Origin: Tricholoma matsutake
Taxonomy: Eukaryota; Basidiomycota; Agaricomycetes; Agaricales; Tricholomataceae
Direction: 5' to 3'
Assembly (NCBI GenBank): GCA_026075535.2
Contig: AP026547.1
Coordinates: 1,116,001 to 1,180,000 of the forward strand
DNA length: 64,000 bases
Program-made: the position numbers and the translations under genes
Shown here: piece by piece, positions 1 to 10,339 of the stretch
How positions within the stretch are numbered: position 1 is the stretch's first letter
Layout: each line of letters opens with the position of its first letter
The notes under the pieces: model-generated
Database searches by the model: none
What the model saw: the letters and a program-made list of their open reading frames with translations, nothing else
Told to the model about the DNA's origin: nothing

Positions 1-397
1 GCTTCCATGTTGTCTTTGGTGCATGGATGTCAATTTGCATGATGATGGGATAGTGGTCCATTTTGATTGGTTGTGCTTCTTCATCTGTGTTGCATTTGAT
101 GATAGTGTCCATCAGGTTCTCCATGCACAAGACATTGTCAACTCTTGTGTGATTGCCTGTACTGTGTGCCTTTAGTGTCAGTATCTGTGGTGGTAGGGCC
201 ATCTCCGTGTTGTGCTAGGTTGAGGTTTTCATGGGTGAAAAGATGGGCATTCCTGGCCCCATCCCAGATTGGGTGGTGTTGATTGAAGTCTCCTGCCCAT
301 ATAGTGTATAGTGGGCTTGTCCTGCACTGTTGGCGCTGGCGGTCTCACATGTAGTTGGATACATGGGTTAGTGGGTTGTTGTTCTTACAGTCATTGT

Positions 398-1132
398 TAG
401 AGTTTAAAGGTCCAGTCCATTGAACTGGAAAAAGACCAAGGACCGAACCAAACTGTAACTTGTTTGGTTGGACCAGCAGTCCCAGTCCAATGACTTCAGT
501 GAGCAGTCCAGTCCTCAGTCCTCACTCTTGCCAACATTTAATCAAACCATGAAAGACCAGTCTGGACCAGTTGAGGGCTGAACTTACAGTCCTTCTATTG
601 CTTAGATTATTTTCCTGTAAATATAAAACTGATTGTGGGAAAACCCACGAGTCATGTTGCCATGAGGTGTGGGTTCCTTTCCCATGATGACATACCCTGT
701 GAGTCAGGTCACCATGAGGCATGGGTTGCACATATCTGTAATAATTTCATATCTTTTCAACAAATTATTACAGATATGAGCAACCCGCACCTTATGGTGA
801 CATGACTCACGGGAAAGGAATCTGTGCCTCACGGCAACATGACTCACAGGTTTTTCCTGTGGTCAGGTAGTTGGTTGTCAATGAATTATTATGCTTGTGG
901 GGTGGATACTTTTTTATTTCATTTTAATAATATGTATATTAGTTACATGTAGATACATAACTTGTAGGACCAGTCTGAACTGGTCAATGAACTGCTAACG
1001 GACTGCTCTGGACTGGTGCAGAGCAGTCCGGTCTGTGGTTCAGTAGATATTTGAATAATATAGGACCAGGGTGGTCTGCAGTTTGGCCAAAAAAGGCAAA
1101 AAGACTGGACCAAACCAGACTTTCAAACTCTA
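398..1132. mobile_element. MITE-like element with TA target duplication
   Basis: The insertion is flanked by TA on both sides (398-399 and 1131-1132). Its ends are imperfect inverted repeats: GAGTTTAAAGG at 400 and, on the other strand, GAGTTTGAAAG from 1130. Both ends are rich in GGTCCAGTC-type words. A TA duplication is typical of Tc1/mariner-like insertions. No coding capacity is visible. It interrupts the LINE endonuclease frame, so it is younger than that fragment. Confidence 0.6.
635..861. repeat. Foldback (long inverted repeat) nested in the MITE
   Basis: Two arms of about 105-110 nt are imperfect reverse complements around a short loop near 755-763. The innermost paired words are ATATCTGTAATAATTT and AAATTATTACAGATAT. 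The outer parts carry GAGTCATGTTGCC and GTGGGTTCCTTTCCC-like words in both arms. It could form one long hairpin. It is either a separate foldback element nested in the 398-1132 insertion or its internal palindrome. Confidence 0.65.
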
Positions 1133-1566
1133 GATGTTGTAGATGTTTATGATTCATAACCTACCAGAGTTTCCTTGTACCTTGATTGCCATGATGTCTG
1201 GGTGTTGGAAGTGTATTTGCTTCCATGAATGTGTTAGGAGGTTAGCATTATGGATCTGGTACTGCTTGGGTATTCTGTGTGGGTGTCAGGGTATATGGCT
1301 GTCCAGTTTTGGTTGGCTCAAGTTTTGCCTTTGAAGTCGATGTGAGGCTCTTGTATTAGGCATATGTTGTATTCATTTCTTTTCAAGCTTTCTAGGACAT
1401 AGTAGAGATTTGTTGGTATTTTGTTGCCAAATCTGGAAAGGTCACCATGTTGGGTTGGTTTGTAGGTCTTCACTGTCCCACTATATTTCCATGATGCCTC
1501 AATGGATCCTTTCAAAAATTTGTATTTTACATTATATATAGTATATATACACACTCCCCTCAGCAT

Positions 1567-1914
1567 TAGGTGAATTACTTAACCGTTCTTTTTTGGTATG
1601 CACATCTTCCTTCTAGTTTACCCAAAAAAGCTCATTTACTGTATTTCAATGTGAGCAGTGTGAGTCAGGGCACCATCTACTGGGCTTGCACACCCCCTGG
1701 AACCAAAGCAGTATGTAAATGGATGCATGTAGAGGTGGGGAGTGATGGAGGAAGAGCTATGCACCAGAGACCAGGTTGAACCAAGTAGTCCCAAAAAGGC
1801 AATAAACCAAATCCCCCTTCACAATGGTGCGAAAAACTTTGTATAACACTTGTATTGTATTACTCTATACTTAAACTGCCAATTACACACTATAGAACTT
1901 GAAAAATGGCAGGC
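1567..1914. other. Stretch without a recognisable feature
   Basis: Low-GC sequence between the LINE fragment and a hAT-like terminal fragment. Only short open frames without domain-like composition are present, and no repeat structure was recognised. Confidence 0.4.
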
Positions 1915-2067
1915 AGTTACCATGGTGAATCAGACCTGTGGTGTTCTCAAAATAACGGTGGTAAAAAACTGGCACTGTGGTTGCAGTGTTCAAATGGGTG
2001 CGGTCTTGACAGGTATGGGTGCAATGTGGGAAAATCTTACCCGTGGTGTGACCCATGTTACACCCTA
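1915..2067. repeat. Right-end fragment of the hAT-like non-autonomous family
   Basis: The segment ends in ACCCATGTTACACCCTA (2051-2067), one mismatch from the right inverted end of the complete element at 14511-16127. The preceding 90-100 nt also match the subterminal part of that element (around 16015-16110), including the words AAATCTTACC and GGTGTGACCCATG. The left part is missing, so this is a truncated copy. Confidence 0.62.
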
Positions 2068-2154
2068 GTCTTCAGACATACTCTAAAGGCTCAGATGGGC
2101 TTCTTCCTATGTTTCCCATTGGTAGTGGTCCTGGCCCCTCTTTGTTAAGGACTG

Positions 2155-2265
2155 CCATGGATGGCCATGATCCAGATGATCATCCATGGATAACATATAT
2201 GGATGGCAATGGATATGGATATCACATGGGTGGTATCCATGGATGAATGGATGGTTACTATAAAT
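2155..2265. repeat. ATGGAT-rich simple repeat
   Basis: Degenerate tandem ATGGAT/ATCCATGG words (ATGGATATGGATATCACATG and similar) without coding potential. Confidence 0.6.
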
Positions 2266-2280
2266 AAATGAGTAAATACT

Positions 2281-3562
2281 AAATATAGATAAGGAATAAC
2301 ATGGGTATGGGTATGGGTTTGGGATTGCTGAACCTACATAACACTGTATCACAGGTACAAATGTTGTTGTTGATCAACATTCAACATCAACAATATGTCA
2401 ACTGCCACCCACTATGACCATCAACACTGGCTGCCACAGTGCCACCCCCCCCTCCCCTTTTTCAACTAACCGTTACTAATTATGTTTATTTCTAGATACT
2501 AATATGATGATGAAACGGGGATGACAACAACAACAACAGAGGGTGGAATGGCACCCACCCCTTGCCCTCACAGGGTGGATTGTGGGTGTTTATCACAAAA
2601 TCAGCAACAAGCACAATGGCAGGTGGCAAAGGGGAGGGGGACCAACAATGATGAAGCAAAGACACACCACCCACCCCCAGCCTCATGAGCAACTGCTTGT
2701 GGGGTGGATTTTGGGTGGAATGATGAGGCACGAGCAGTGGGGGAGGCAAGACAATGACAACAACAATGACAACCAACAATGAGGAGCGGTGGGGAGGGAG
2801 TACAACAATGAACAATGACACACCACCTGCCCCCAGCCTCACAAGCAACTGCTTGTGGTGTGGATAGTGGGTGGAATGATGATGAGGCACAAGCAGCAGC
2901 AACAGTAGCAGCAACAAGCAGTGGGGGAGGGAAGACAACAACAACAATGACCAACAATGAGGAGCTGCGGGGAGGGGAATGAGTGCAAGGGGGGGCCCAA
3001 ACAATGTGTCATTTGGGCCCCAGGTATGTTTTTCTCTTCTGTTCTTTGCTTTACCCACTAATGATATGTTTTCTTTCTTTAGAATGTAAACTACTTGCCA
3101 CCACCCTCACCTGCTAACGACCCCCACCACGGTGAGCCACTGCTCATGGGGTGGAACCCTACCCAGTCCTGACGACAATGATGACACAATGTCATCATCA
3201 TCACCAGCTCCTGTGCTCAAAGGAGCCTGCAATTGCGGGTCTCCCAAGATGCAGGAGCTGTTACATGATGAGAGACAGTGTTGTCACCACCACCCCCTCC
3301 CTCGCTCCAAATGCGAGACAGGGGTTTCCTTTTGTTTTTGTCCCACAACTGCCCCACCCTCACCCCAAATGCAAGCATCACAATCTTTATTTATTGTAAG
3401 TATATATGTATTGTATGTAGTTACTGTTAGTATAGACTAATAAACAATGGTTGGACCGACACCACTCAAGACCTGCAAACATGTGAATTTGCAGCCCATT
3501 GCGGGTAACCTGTGATAAACACTGCACCGGTGGTTTCCCATATCACACCTTAAAATATAGAT
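2281..3562. mobile_element. hAT-like non-autonomous element, copy A (degenerate)
   Basis: The ends read TAAGGAATAACATGGG near 2290 and, on the opposite strand from about 3552, TAAGGTGTGATATGGG, which resemble the TAGGGTGTAGCATGGG ends of the element at 14511-16127. The 10-nt word AAATATAGAT lies directly at both boundaries (2281-2290 and 3553-3562), consistent with the 8-bp target duplication of hAT elements. The interior is low-complexity CAACAACAATGAC-type sequence with repeated CTGCTTGTGGGGTGGA modules, a perfect hairpin at 2992-3021 and intron-like segments. The long minus-strand reading frame at 2492-3058 is a composition artefact (poly-Leu/His/Pro). Confidence 0.55.
2992..3082 (+). other. 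Hairpin followed by intron-like segment (module 1)
   Basis: A perfect inverted repeat GGGGCCCAAA / TTTGGGCCCC (2992-3021) is followed within 3 nt by GTATGT (3024), a pyrimidine-rich stretch, CACTAATG as a possible branch site and TTTCTTTAG (ending 3082). This matches a 59-nt fungal intron. The same order occurs at 15397-15488, 63306-63395 and 63667-63748. Confidence 0.55.
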
Positions 3563-3665
3563 ATTCAAACTCCGCTTGATCAAGGCTGTCCAAAGCTGTT
3601 GAATGACATCTGGCAGCCATTTCATGGTTGTTTCCCTGCATTACTTCCCTCTGTAGTACTAAACC

Positions 3666-4730
3666 ATGCCCCAGGGTCATTTTCCAGCTGCTAGAAGAGT
3701 TACTAGTGCTCAATTGACTGCACAGACATCTACTGAGGACTCAGATACAGACTCTGCAACTCCTGCTGTCCTTATCTCTCCTGTAAAGGCTCATGGTGTG
3801 AAAAAAGACTATTGTGGGCAAGACAGATGCTGAGGTATGGTCCCTATCTGATAATGAGATTATTGGTACATGTCAATTCTCATGCCAGTACTATAATGGA
3901 ACTCATGAACATTGTCTTTTTTTTTTTTCAGAGGCTTCCAAGCCTACCTGGCATTCCACAGTTTATGATCACATTGAAATCACTCTCCATCGTGAGGTGG
4001 ATGACCGTCACAGTCTTGTGATAAGCATCTAGGTGTTGCTGCTGGTGCAACCTCTGTTCAACCAGCTGGTGAGCCATATACACCTGCAGGCCATCACACC
4101 TTGATTGCTCTATGATGTGCCAAAAACCATCATCCTTTCGATTCAGTTTTGGATGAGGACTACCAGGCAGAGGTACAGATGCTCTGACCAGGAATGATTA
4201 TCCCTTCTCCTCAAATGGTTTCTTTTGATATTAAAGCTATGTATACTGAGATGTCAAAACATGTCCAAAATTATTTGATGGTCTGTCATTTATATATTTG
4301 TATGATACTATTGTTGCTCAACAATATTTGAAGGCTCTCAGTAGCACTATCCATCTTGTGCTAGAGCAGCTATCAACAAACTCCAGGCTTACCAGCTTTC
4401 AGAAGACCAGTGGGATCTTGCAGAAACACTTAGTGCAATACTTGAGGTCACTTCTCTGATACTTGACAATGCAGACAATTAATTATCTCTAATAGGTCTT
4501 TGATGGGCCACCAAAGCTGTTTTCACAGTCTCAGGTTCCACTTATAGCAGATGTCATACCTATGCTGGACTCTATTGAGCGGTCCATGACTCTGGTCTGT
4601 GATGACAAGGAATTGGAACTTCCCAATGTTGTCTGTGTTGCTGCACAAGCTGGAACTTCTACTCTTAATTGACAAATACTACACTCTCATGAAGGACTGT
4701 GATCTGTACATCATTGCAATAGGTAAGTAT
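3666..4730 (+). pseudogene. Decayed hAT-family transposase
   Basis: The frame opens with ATG at 3666 (MPQGHFPAARRVTSAQL) and continues, after a one-base shift near 3805, into KTDAEVWSLSDNEIIG. A likely intron runs to a T-rich acceptor near 3931, followed by SKPTWHSTVYDHIEITLHRE. Further on, VQML-stop-PGMIIPSPQMVSFDIK and MYTEMSKHVQNYL resemble the central part of basidiomycete hAT transposases. VPLIADVIPMLDSIERSM near 4550 resembles the segment preceding the dimerisation region. The catalytic middle part is missing, and the TGA at 4185-4187 stands where relatives have arginine. The family name rests on motif resemblance. It lies directly right of the hAT-like element A. Confidence 0.5.
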
Positions 4731-5464
4731 TTTTGTATGCTGACAATATGCAGTCATGTGTCCTGAGTATTATTATTATACATGGAAGAACTCATGGTGG
4801 TAGAATGGTATTTGAGCTGTGAGTTCGTGGATATGGGTTGGCAACAGGTTTAAGAGTTTAAATAATAGTTGTAATTACACAAGGTTTGGCTCGTGGCTAC
4901 TGATTGGCATTACATGAAGAGGTGTTAATTACATGTCGAATGGGATTGAGAATGAAATGCTACCGTTCCGAATGCTGTTCAGAAGAACTGGCAATGTTGA
5001 TAATAATACCGTGATTGACGATTAACTTGGAACTACATAGTGACATATCTGCTACGTAATTTCGCAGGCTTCTCTCTCGAGACACGGGGGAAATGGTGTC
5101 ACGGTGTTGTTAGTTCGGTGCTATAGTACTTTGGGGGGGGGGCGTCAAACGTGGACGCCTCGTTGATCGCATGCTATAAGTTAAAACGTTCGCTGGGTTT
5201 GCGGGGATTGTGGGGAAAATGGTCGGTCGGGGTGTATGTGGGTTGGCAAGCTGGTGTTGTCACATGATGTGCGCAGTATCGGTCATACGAACGATAAGCG
5301 ATTACCTAAACTCCGGGGGTATGTATACTTACCAGTTTACCTTGTGATTTGCGAACGTGATCGGGAAATGAGAGTGATGGCATTTGATTGGTTTAAGGGA
5401 ATCGGGGAATTTGCGTTTTTTTGCCCTTTTTTTCTTTTTTTCTTCCATCGAGGTGGTGAAAGCC
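4731..5464 (+). promoter_or_regulatory. Upstream region of the AreA-like gene
   Basis: No gene is seen from 4731 to 5464. From about 5040 the sequence becomes CpG-rich and unique-looking, unlike the transposon debris to its left. A long pyrimidine tract (5416-5450, ending TTTCTTCCATCG) lies just before the start codon at 5465, a common arrangement in fungal 5' leaders. No individual promoter element can be named with confidence. Confidence 0.35.
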
Positions 5465-8449
5465 ATGCCAGAATTGCCATCCCCAGTTCTATCGATCGCG
5501 CCTGATGTTGTAAAGGAACTACGAGGGAGCGATGCGTTATCGAGTTTGTGGACGCGTAGGGGGTTCATTATTCAAGATTGCGAGTACTTTTTATGCTAAT
5601 TCTGAAGAGTGAACAGTGTTTACAAAGTGTAAAGGAACATTACAAGATGGTAGGCGACTTGAGAATATTTCATGGCGACTTTGGTATCGTATTACGAATG
5701 GGACAGGAAGGAATACGATGCAGCAACCTATAGGTGAGTTACTAGTCACTGTGGTTGGGTGGCAATTGATTGATTGTTTTTCTTTACAGGAAAGATAATA
5801 ATCGATATGCTTCCTCGACCTCCTCCGGATGATGACAGTAATATTCTATTCGTACCTCGTGTAGTCGTCGTAAATCCCACACCTCCGGCTGGTCCAACTC
5901 CTCCTGCTACTCCTCATGACCACTTCACTCCTTCATCCGCCTCAAGCTCAGCCCCCACAGCTGTATCTTCGTCCCTTCCTTCATCATCCAGTGCTTCATC
6001 CGAATCACATCTTATTACTTCACTTGTCACACCTGGACCTACCGAGGTCCAGGTCCATACTATGTTACAGTCTACAACAACAACTACTCCTCCTCTTCCT
6101 CCTCCTCCTCCTCCTCCTCCTCTTGTAAAGAGGTCTAGCAGTACTAGCAGTGCTGCTAGTAGGAGTAGGAGTCGTGATACCAAACGCCCTGGAAAACCTC
6201 GCCTTCATATTGGTCCAATCCGTAGAACTGTCTCTGTACGACCCCCTACTGCTAACGGTGTTCCACCTGCTGTTCTTATCCGTAGGTCCATATCCACAAA
6301 GGACTCACTAAAGGAGGAACGTAAGCTTAGGTTCCATGTTACTTCCCCCAATTCCGATCAAGTTGCCTCAAAGACTACCAGGAGTAGGTCTCCCATATCC
6401 AGTCGTGCTGATGTGAGGCTCGTTATCGAAGAAGAACCAGACCTGCAACCTTACCATCATCAACAACTACCCCCCCAATTTCGTCCTCCCCGCATCTCTC
6501 CATCTCAATTAAATATTCATCCTCCTGGTCTTGCTGTTCCTCCTCCCCTCTCCTCACAACTTCCACTACCCCATCCATCAGCAGTGATCCCTCAACCACA
6601 GCAACGGCGTACAACTATGGTCTTGGCTACCAGCGAATCGGAATATGAAACTGAATCCGATACCGATTCAGAGGGCGGTGATGCTGTTGGACATGATGAT
6701 GGTGATGGAGACTGGTCGAGCGAGGAAGAGAGCGCTAATATCGTCGTACGTCGTGAAGCCCCAGGGCCATCTCATCTACACCGCCAACACTTTCCTCCGT
6801 CACTGCCTCTCCCGACACTGCAGCAGCAGCAGCAACAACAACAACAACAACAGCAACAGCAACAACAACAACAACAGCAACAGCAACAACAACAACATCG
6901 GTCCAACACAACCATCGCCACCAACGGTACTGGAATGACCACCCTCCATCCTCGTCACCAACCCCAGCCCCCGCCCCAGCCCCAGCCCCAACCGCAGCCC
7001 CAACCTCCTCCTCCTCCCACTCGCACCCACCAACCCACTCGCACCCACCACCAACCCCAACCCCAACCCCACCAACCACCACACATCTCCCGTGCCCAAC
7101 TCCAACGCCAAGCCCAAGCCCGTCAAGCCCAACACGTCGTCGAACAAGCCGCGCTCAAAGCACAGCGCCAGCACGACATGTTCCAGAAGAAGCAAGTCCC
7201 CAGCGCAGAAGAACTTTTAATGAAACGATCAAAGAGTGTGGGCCTGCTGACGCAGTTGATGAATCCGGATCCGGGGATTTTCCCTTTGAATCATCCGTAT
7301 AGACGTGGGCTTAGTTCGGGGGAGATTGGAATTAGAGGTGGGGGTGTGGGTGGTGTGGGTGTGGGTGTGGGTGTTGGTGTTGGTGTTGGTGTGGGTGTGG
7401 GTGTAGGCACGAGTGGTGGTGGTGGTGGTGGTGGCGGCGGGAATGGCACTGGGAATGGTGCTGGTGGGAGCAGAGATAGAGGTGGTCAGGCGCCTGGGTT
7501 AAAGACGAGTAAAAGCTCGGCGGCGATGCCTGTTGCTTCGCAGGTCCAAGTGGGGAGCGTCGTACCTGGTGCGATGGTGGGCAGTATGGGTGGGGGGGTT
7601 GGCCCCATGAAGAACGGGAACGGGAACGGGAACGGGAACGGGAATGGGAACGGGACAGGGAGTGGGGGTTATCGACCAAAGGGACGGCCTCCTGGTCAGG
7701 AGATGGAGGATGATACAGATTCGGACAGTGAAGGCGACCCGCAGAATGTGATGCTTGTTTCGAAGAGTGTGGCGCAGGAGAAACTAAAGGCGCTTGCTGC
7801 GAGGAGGGGGATTGTGGCTCATCATCAGAATAAGGCGGTGGTGGTGGTGGTGGAGGAGGAAGAGGATCCTGTCCCGCAGTGGGTGCGGGAAAAGGCACCC
7901 CCCCCCGCGCCTACGATATTGAATGGTGCACAGGTTTCGGGATATGCTTCTGCTTCTGCTTCTGCTTCTGCATCTACAGCTGCGCCTGCTGTTTCTCGTC
8001 AACATCATCAACATCTCCCGCAACCGACTCCCATCCCTGTTGGACATCCCTATAACCTCCCTCCTCCAACTGCGCCCTCTACACCACGCACGACGCGTCG
8101 TCTGATGTTACAAACTGAAATGTCAGAAAGCCTTCGTCGGAATTTACTCTGGGAGCGTAAAGTTAGCAAGGTGCCTATTGTTGGGTTTCGGAGGACTGCG
8201 AGTGGGGGCGGGACTGGGAATGGAAGGAACGTGTTGGGGGCGGGGGGGGGTGTGAGGCCGTTGACGACGAACCCTAGTATCGTGCAGTTGACCGCGAAGA
8301 AGAATGGAGCCGCACTAGGGGAGGTGTATGGACCGGAGGGCCCCCCGGATAGGGAGGAAGGAGAGGAGGAGAGGGAGGAGAGGAAGAGACTTGCTTTGGC
8401 ACGTAATCGGAGTTGGGCCGCGGATGATTACCACTATAAAGGGTGGTAA
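5465..8449 (+). CDS. AreA GATA-like domain / DUF3295-like regulatory protein
   Basis: I infer three exons: 5465-5555, 5617-5733 and 5790-8449. The introns are GTAGGG...ACAG (61 nt, branch GCTAAT) and GTGAGT...ACAG (56 nt). Splicing gives 955 codons. Exons 1-2 join to LSSLWTLFTKCKGTLQDG followed by RRLENISWRLWYR, the hallmark of the nitrogen-regulatory AreA GATA-like domain (PF08550); neither exon alone shows it. The C-terminal part has RRLMLQTEMSESLRRNLLWE (about residues 838-857), typical of fungal DUF3295, and ends NRSWAADDYHYKGW. Between them is a long disordered region: polyproline, a 25-Gln run, Pro/Gln, Gly/Val and Gly/Asn repeats, and acidic Ser clusters such as SESEYETESDTDSE. Family members are linked to nutrient and glucose/nitrogen signalling; the exact role here is unknown. 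No internal stop is present. The first in-frame ATG after the pyrimidine tract was taken as start. Confidence 0.85.
6821..6895 (+). repeat. CAG/CAA repeat coding for 25 glutamines
   Basis: Mixed CAG and CAA codons encode an uninterrupted 25-residue polyglutamine within the AreA-like protein. CAA interruptions are frequent, which usually slows slippage compared with pure CAG. Confidence 0.95.
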
Positions 8450-8545
8450 GGCGCCGTTGGGTTCCCTTTTTTTTCAATTCTGCTTTGTGGATTTCGGAAT
8501 GATCTTGCGCTGCTCATTTTTACGCACTTTACGCGTATCGTTTAA

Positions 8546-8611
<66 letters not shown>

Positions 8612-8640
8612 TACATTATAATGCCTTGATATCGTGCACT
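8450..8640 (+). repeat. 3' flank of the AreA-like gene with (CT)n microsatellite
   Basis: Downstream of the TAA at 8447-8449 lies a T-rich segment and a near-pure CT repeat from 8552 to 8608 (about 28 units). It probably lies in the 3' untranslated region. No clear polyadenylation signal was identified. Confidence 0.8.
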
Positions 8641-9264
8641 GTTACGCTGGCTGGCCCCGTCGTTCGTTTTTTTCTTTCCTTTCAAACTTACGTATCGTGA
8701 TAACTCCAAAACACTCGCTTTTCCCCCTTGCTTTCGTTTCCTTGCAATTCCTTACTTAGCTTAGTACATTTAGGGCTGTTCAGGGTATTTTTTTCTCCTC
8801 ACTTGCATTGATATCCATTTTCCCTTGCGTTATTTTGTCATATGTATATAATATTCTCATTGCACAATCAAATCAATTACTGTAACTTAAAACCCTGCCG
8901 GACCAGACCCCCCCCAGTCTTCGTGTGTTGTTAGATCTGCAGCTGCTTTTCGGGACTTGGAGGCCTCTTTATAAGTCAATCCTTGTATCTACACTTGAGC
9001 TGATCAAGGTACATGCATGTCATGGATATACCAGAACCTTATCGTCATTATTATGTATGGCCCAGTACTTAATGTAAGATGTACTTACTCTCGAGAAATA
9101 CACCGTGGTCCTGTTTGATCCAACTTTTTGTCACTTCAGCTATACTCAAGGAGGCGTTGGGACCGGAATTTTTTTACATCACCTTGTTATTCGACGCTAA
9201 ATGGGCTAGGATTTCGAAATCTGAAGTCTATTTGTCCATCTGAGCAGTTGGTTGTTGAGTTATG
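8641..9264. other. Intergenic stretch, nothing recognised
   Basis: Unique-looking AT-rich sequence without convincing open frames or repeats on either strand. Confidence 0.4.
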
Positions 9265-9750
9265 ACAATTTTCGGGAAAATATTCGAATTACAGCGCTTT
9301 GCATAAAGCTTGACAGTTGCTGAAATTTGATAAACATGAGCAAATTTGATGTCGTGGTCATTTTATGGCTTCCACAATAGCTTTTTAGCTTATATTCTGG
9401 TGAAGGAAGTGTAGATAAATGGTGTCAGAGTGCCATTGTCTGCAAGTAGTTGACTGTGTATAATTTTATACTTCCAAAATAGATCTCTAGAAGATTCTGG
9501 CTTGCATATGATCAAATATTGTTATTTCTCAGTACAACACTTCAGAGGACATGTTGAATAAAAATTCACTTGGTAGTAAACTCCTAAGACCATTTATATA
9601 CACTTCCTTCACCAAAATATATGCTAGAAAGCCATTGTGGAAGCCATAAAATGACCATGACATCAAATTTGCTCATGTTTATTAAATTTCAGCAACTGTC
9701 AAGCTTTATGCAGAGTGCTGTAAATAAGTTTTATTTTTTGTGAATTTTTT
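9265..9750. mobile_element. Foldback element with about 150-bp inverted arms
   Basis: The left arm (about 9265-9425) and right arm (about 9590-9750) are imperfect reverse complements. They share AAGCTTGACAGTTGCTGAAA, GAGCAAATTTGATGT and GGAAGTGTA on opposite strands. Arm divergence is low (a few substitutions), and the spacer of about 165 nt has no coding potential. A T-run at 9748-9761 adjoins the right arm. This fits a foldback/MITE-type element; its family is unknown. Confidence 0.7.
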
Positions 9751-10339
9751 TTTTTTTTTTCGAGTCAGACAGGCCCTGTGACAATTGGGAAGGAAGGGAA
9801 GCAAAGGCGGGTTCCAGGGGTAAGGAATCTGTGCCACCTCAACATCACATGACTAGCACTGCTATCCGTACTGAGCTTCGCTCAACCTCCTTTTTGCATG
9901 GTCCATACTGTGGTGCTAGGGGCTAGCAGATGCCAGGTATAGGTCCTGTGTTGCTTTCTTCTCATCTCCCACATCACTTGCAAGCAACACAGGTAGGCAT
10001 CTCGTGCTTCTCATTGTCACAGCTTCTTACTCCTTTTGGTATCAGTATTCAAGGCTACGCCTACTGAATAACATCTACCTGCATCGTAAGAGTTTCCACA
10101 ATTTCCAACAGATTAAACTCAACTAGATTTTCACTCAACAGGATTCATCTGGTATTATTTTATAGCTTCGCTACCATACCCAGTTGAATCCTAACAGTGA
10201 GCAGGTGTTCTTATCCAATTATCTAACTGAGTTTGTATCTAACATGGTTGTATTTAGGCTTCATCAAACCATTTAGTTAACATCCAATTTTCACAGACAC
10301 CACACTCTTTGGTCATACACTCTCCTATACTCCCTCCTA
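9751..10339. other. Left flank of the DIRS-like element
   Basis: No gene seen. Short CT-rich words and AGCTTCGCT repeats (near 9876 and 10164) could be part of the terminal region of the DIRS-like element, but no paired terminal repeat was found on the right side. Confidence 0.3.

Larger units (their letters stand above)
1..1566 (-). pseudogene. LINE (Tad1-like) endonuclease fragment, interrupted
   Basis: On the minus strand the two halves (about 1566-1133 and 397-1) encode parts of an endonuclease/exonuclease/phosphatase (EEP) domain, which nicks target DNA to prime reverse transcription in non-LTR retrotransposons. The N-terminal half contains NICLIQEPHIDFKGK, the usual QEP active-site region. 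The second half shows WAGDFNQHHPIWDG and later MDHYPIIMQIDIHAPKTTW, the GDFN and (S)DH catalytic motifs. A DNA element at 398-1132 splits the domain. The reverse transcriptase would lie to the left of the window. It is a relic; the assignment to the Tad1-like group is inferred from fungal context. Confidence 0.72.

Noticed and set aside
2492..3058. 188-codon minus-strand frame rich in Leu, Pro and His
   Set aside because: It lies in the low-complexity interior of the hAT-like element, has no domain, and covers the hairpin and intron-like segment.
5774..5806. Start of the AreA-like protein at 5774 as a single 891-codon frame
   Set aside because: It begins with TTG inside an intron with a clear acceptor at 5788-5789; splicing to upstream exons restores the AreA-like domain.
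6735..7195. Minus-strand open frames opposite the polyglutamine and Pro/Gln region
   Set aside because: They are Leu/Val/Gly composition shadows of the CAR and CCN repeats of the AreA-like gene.
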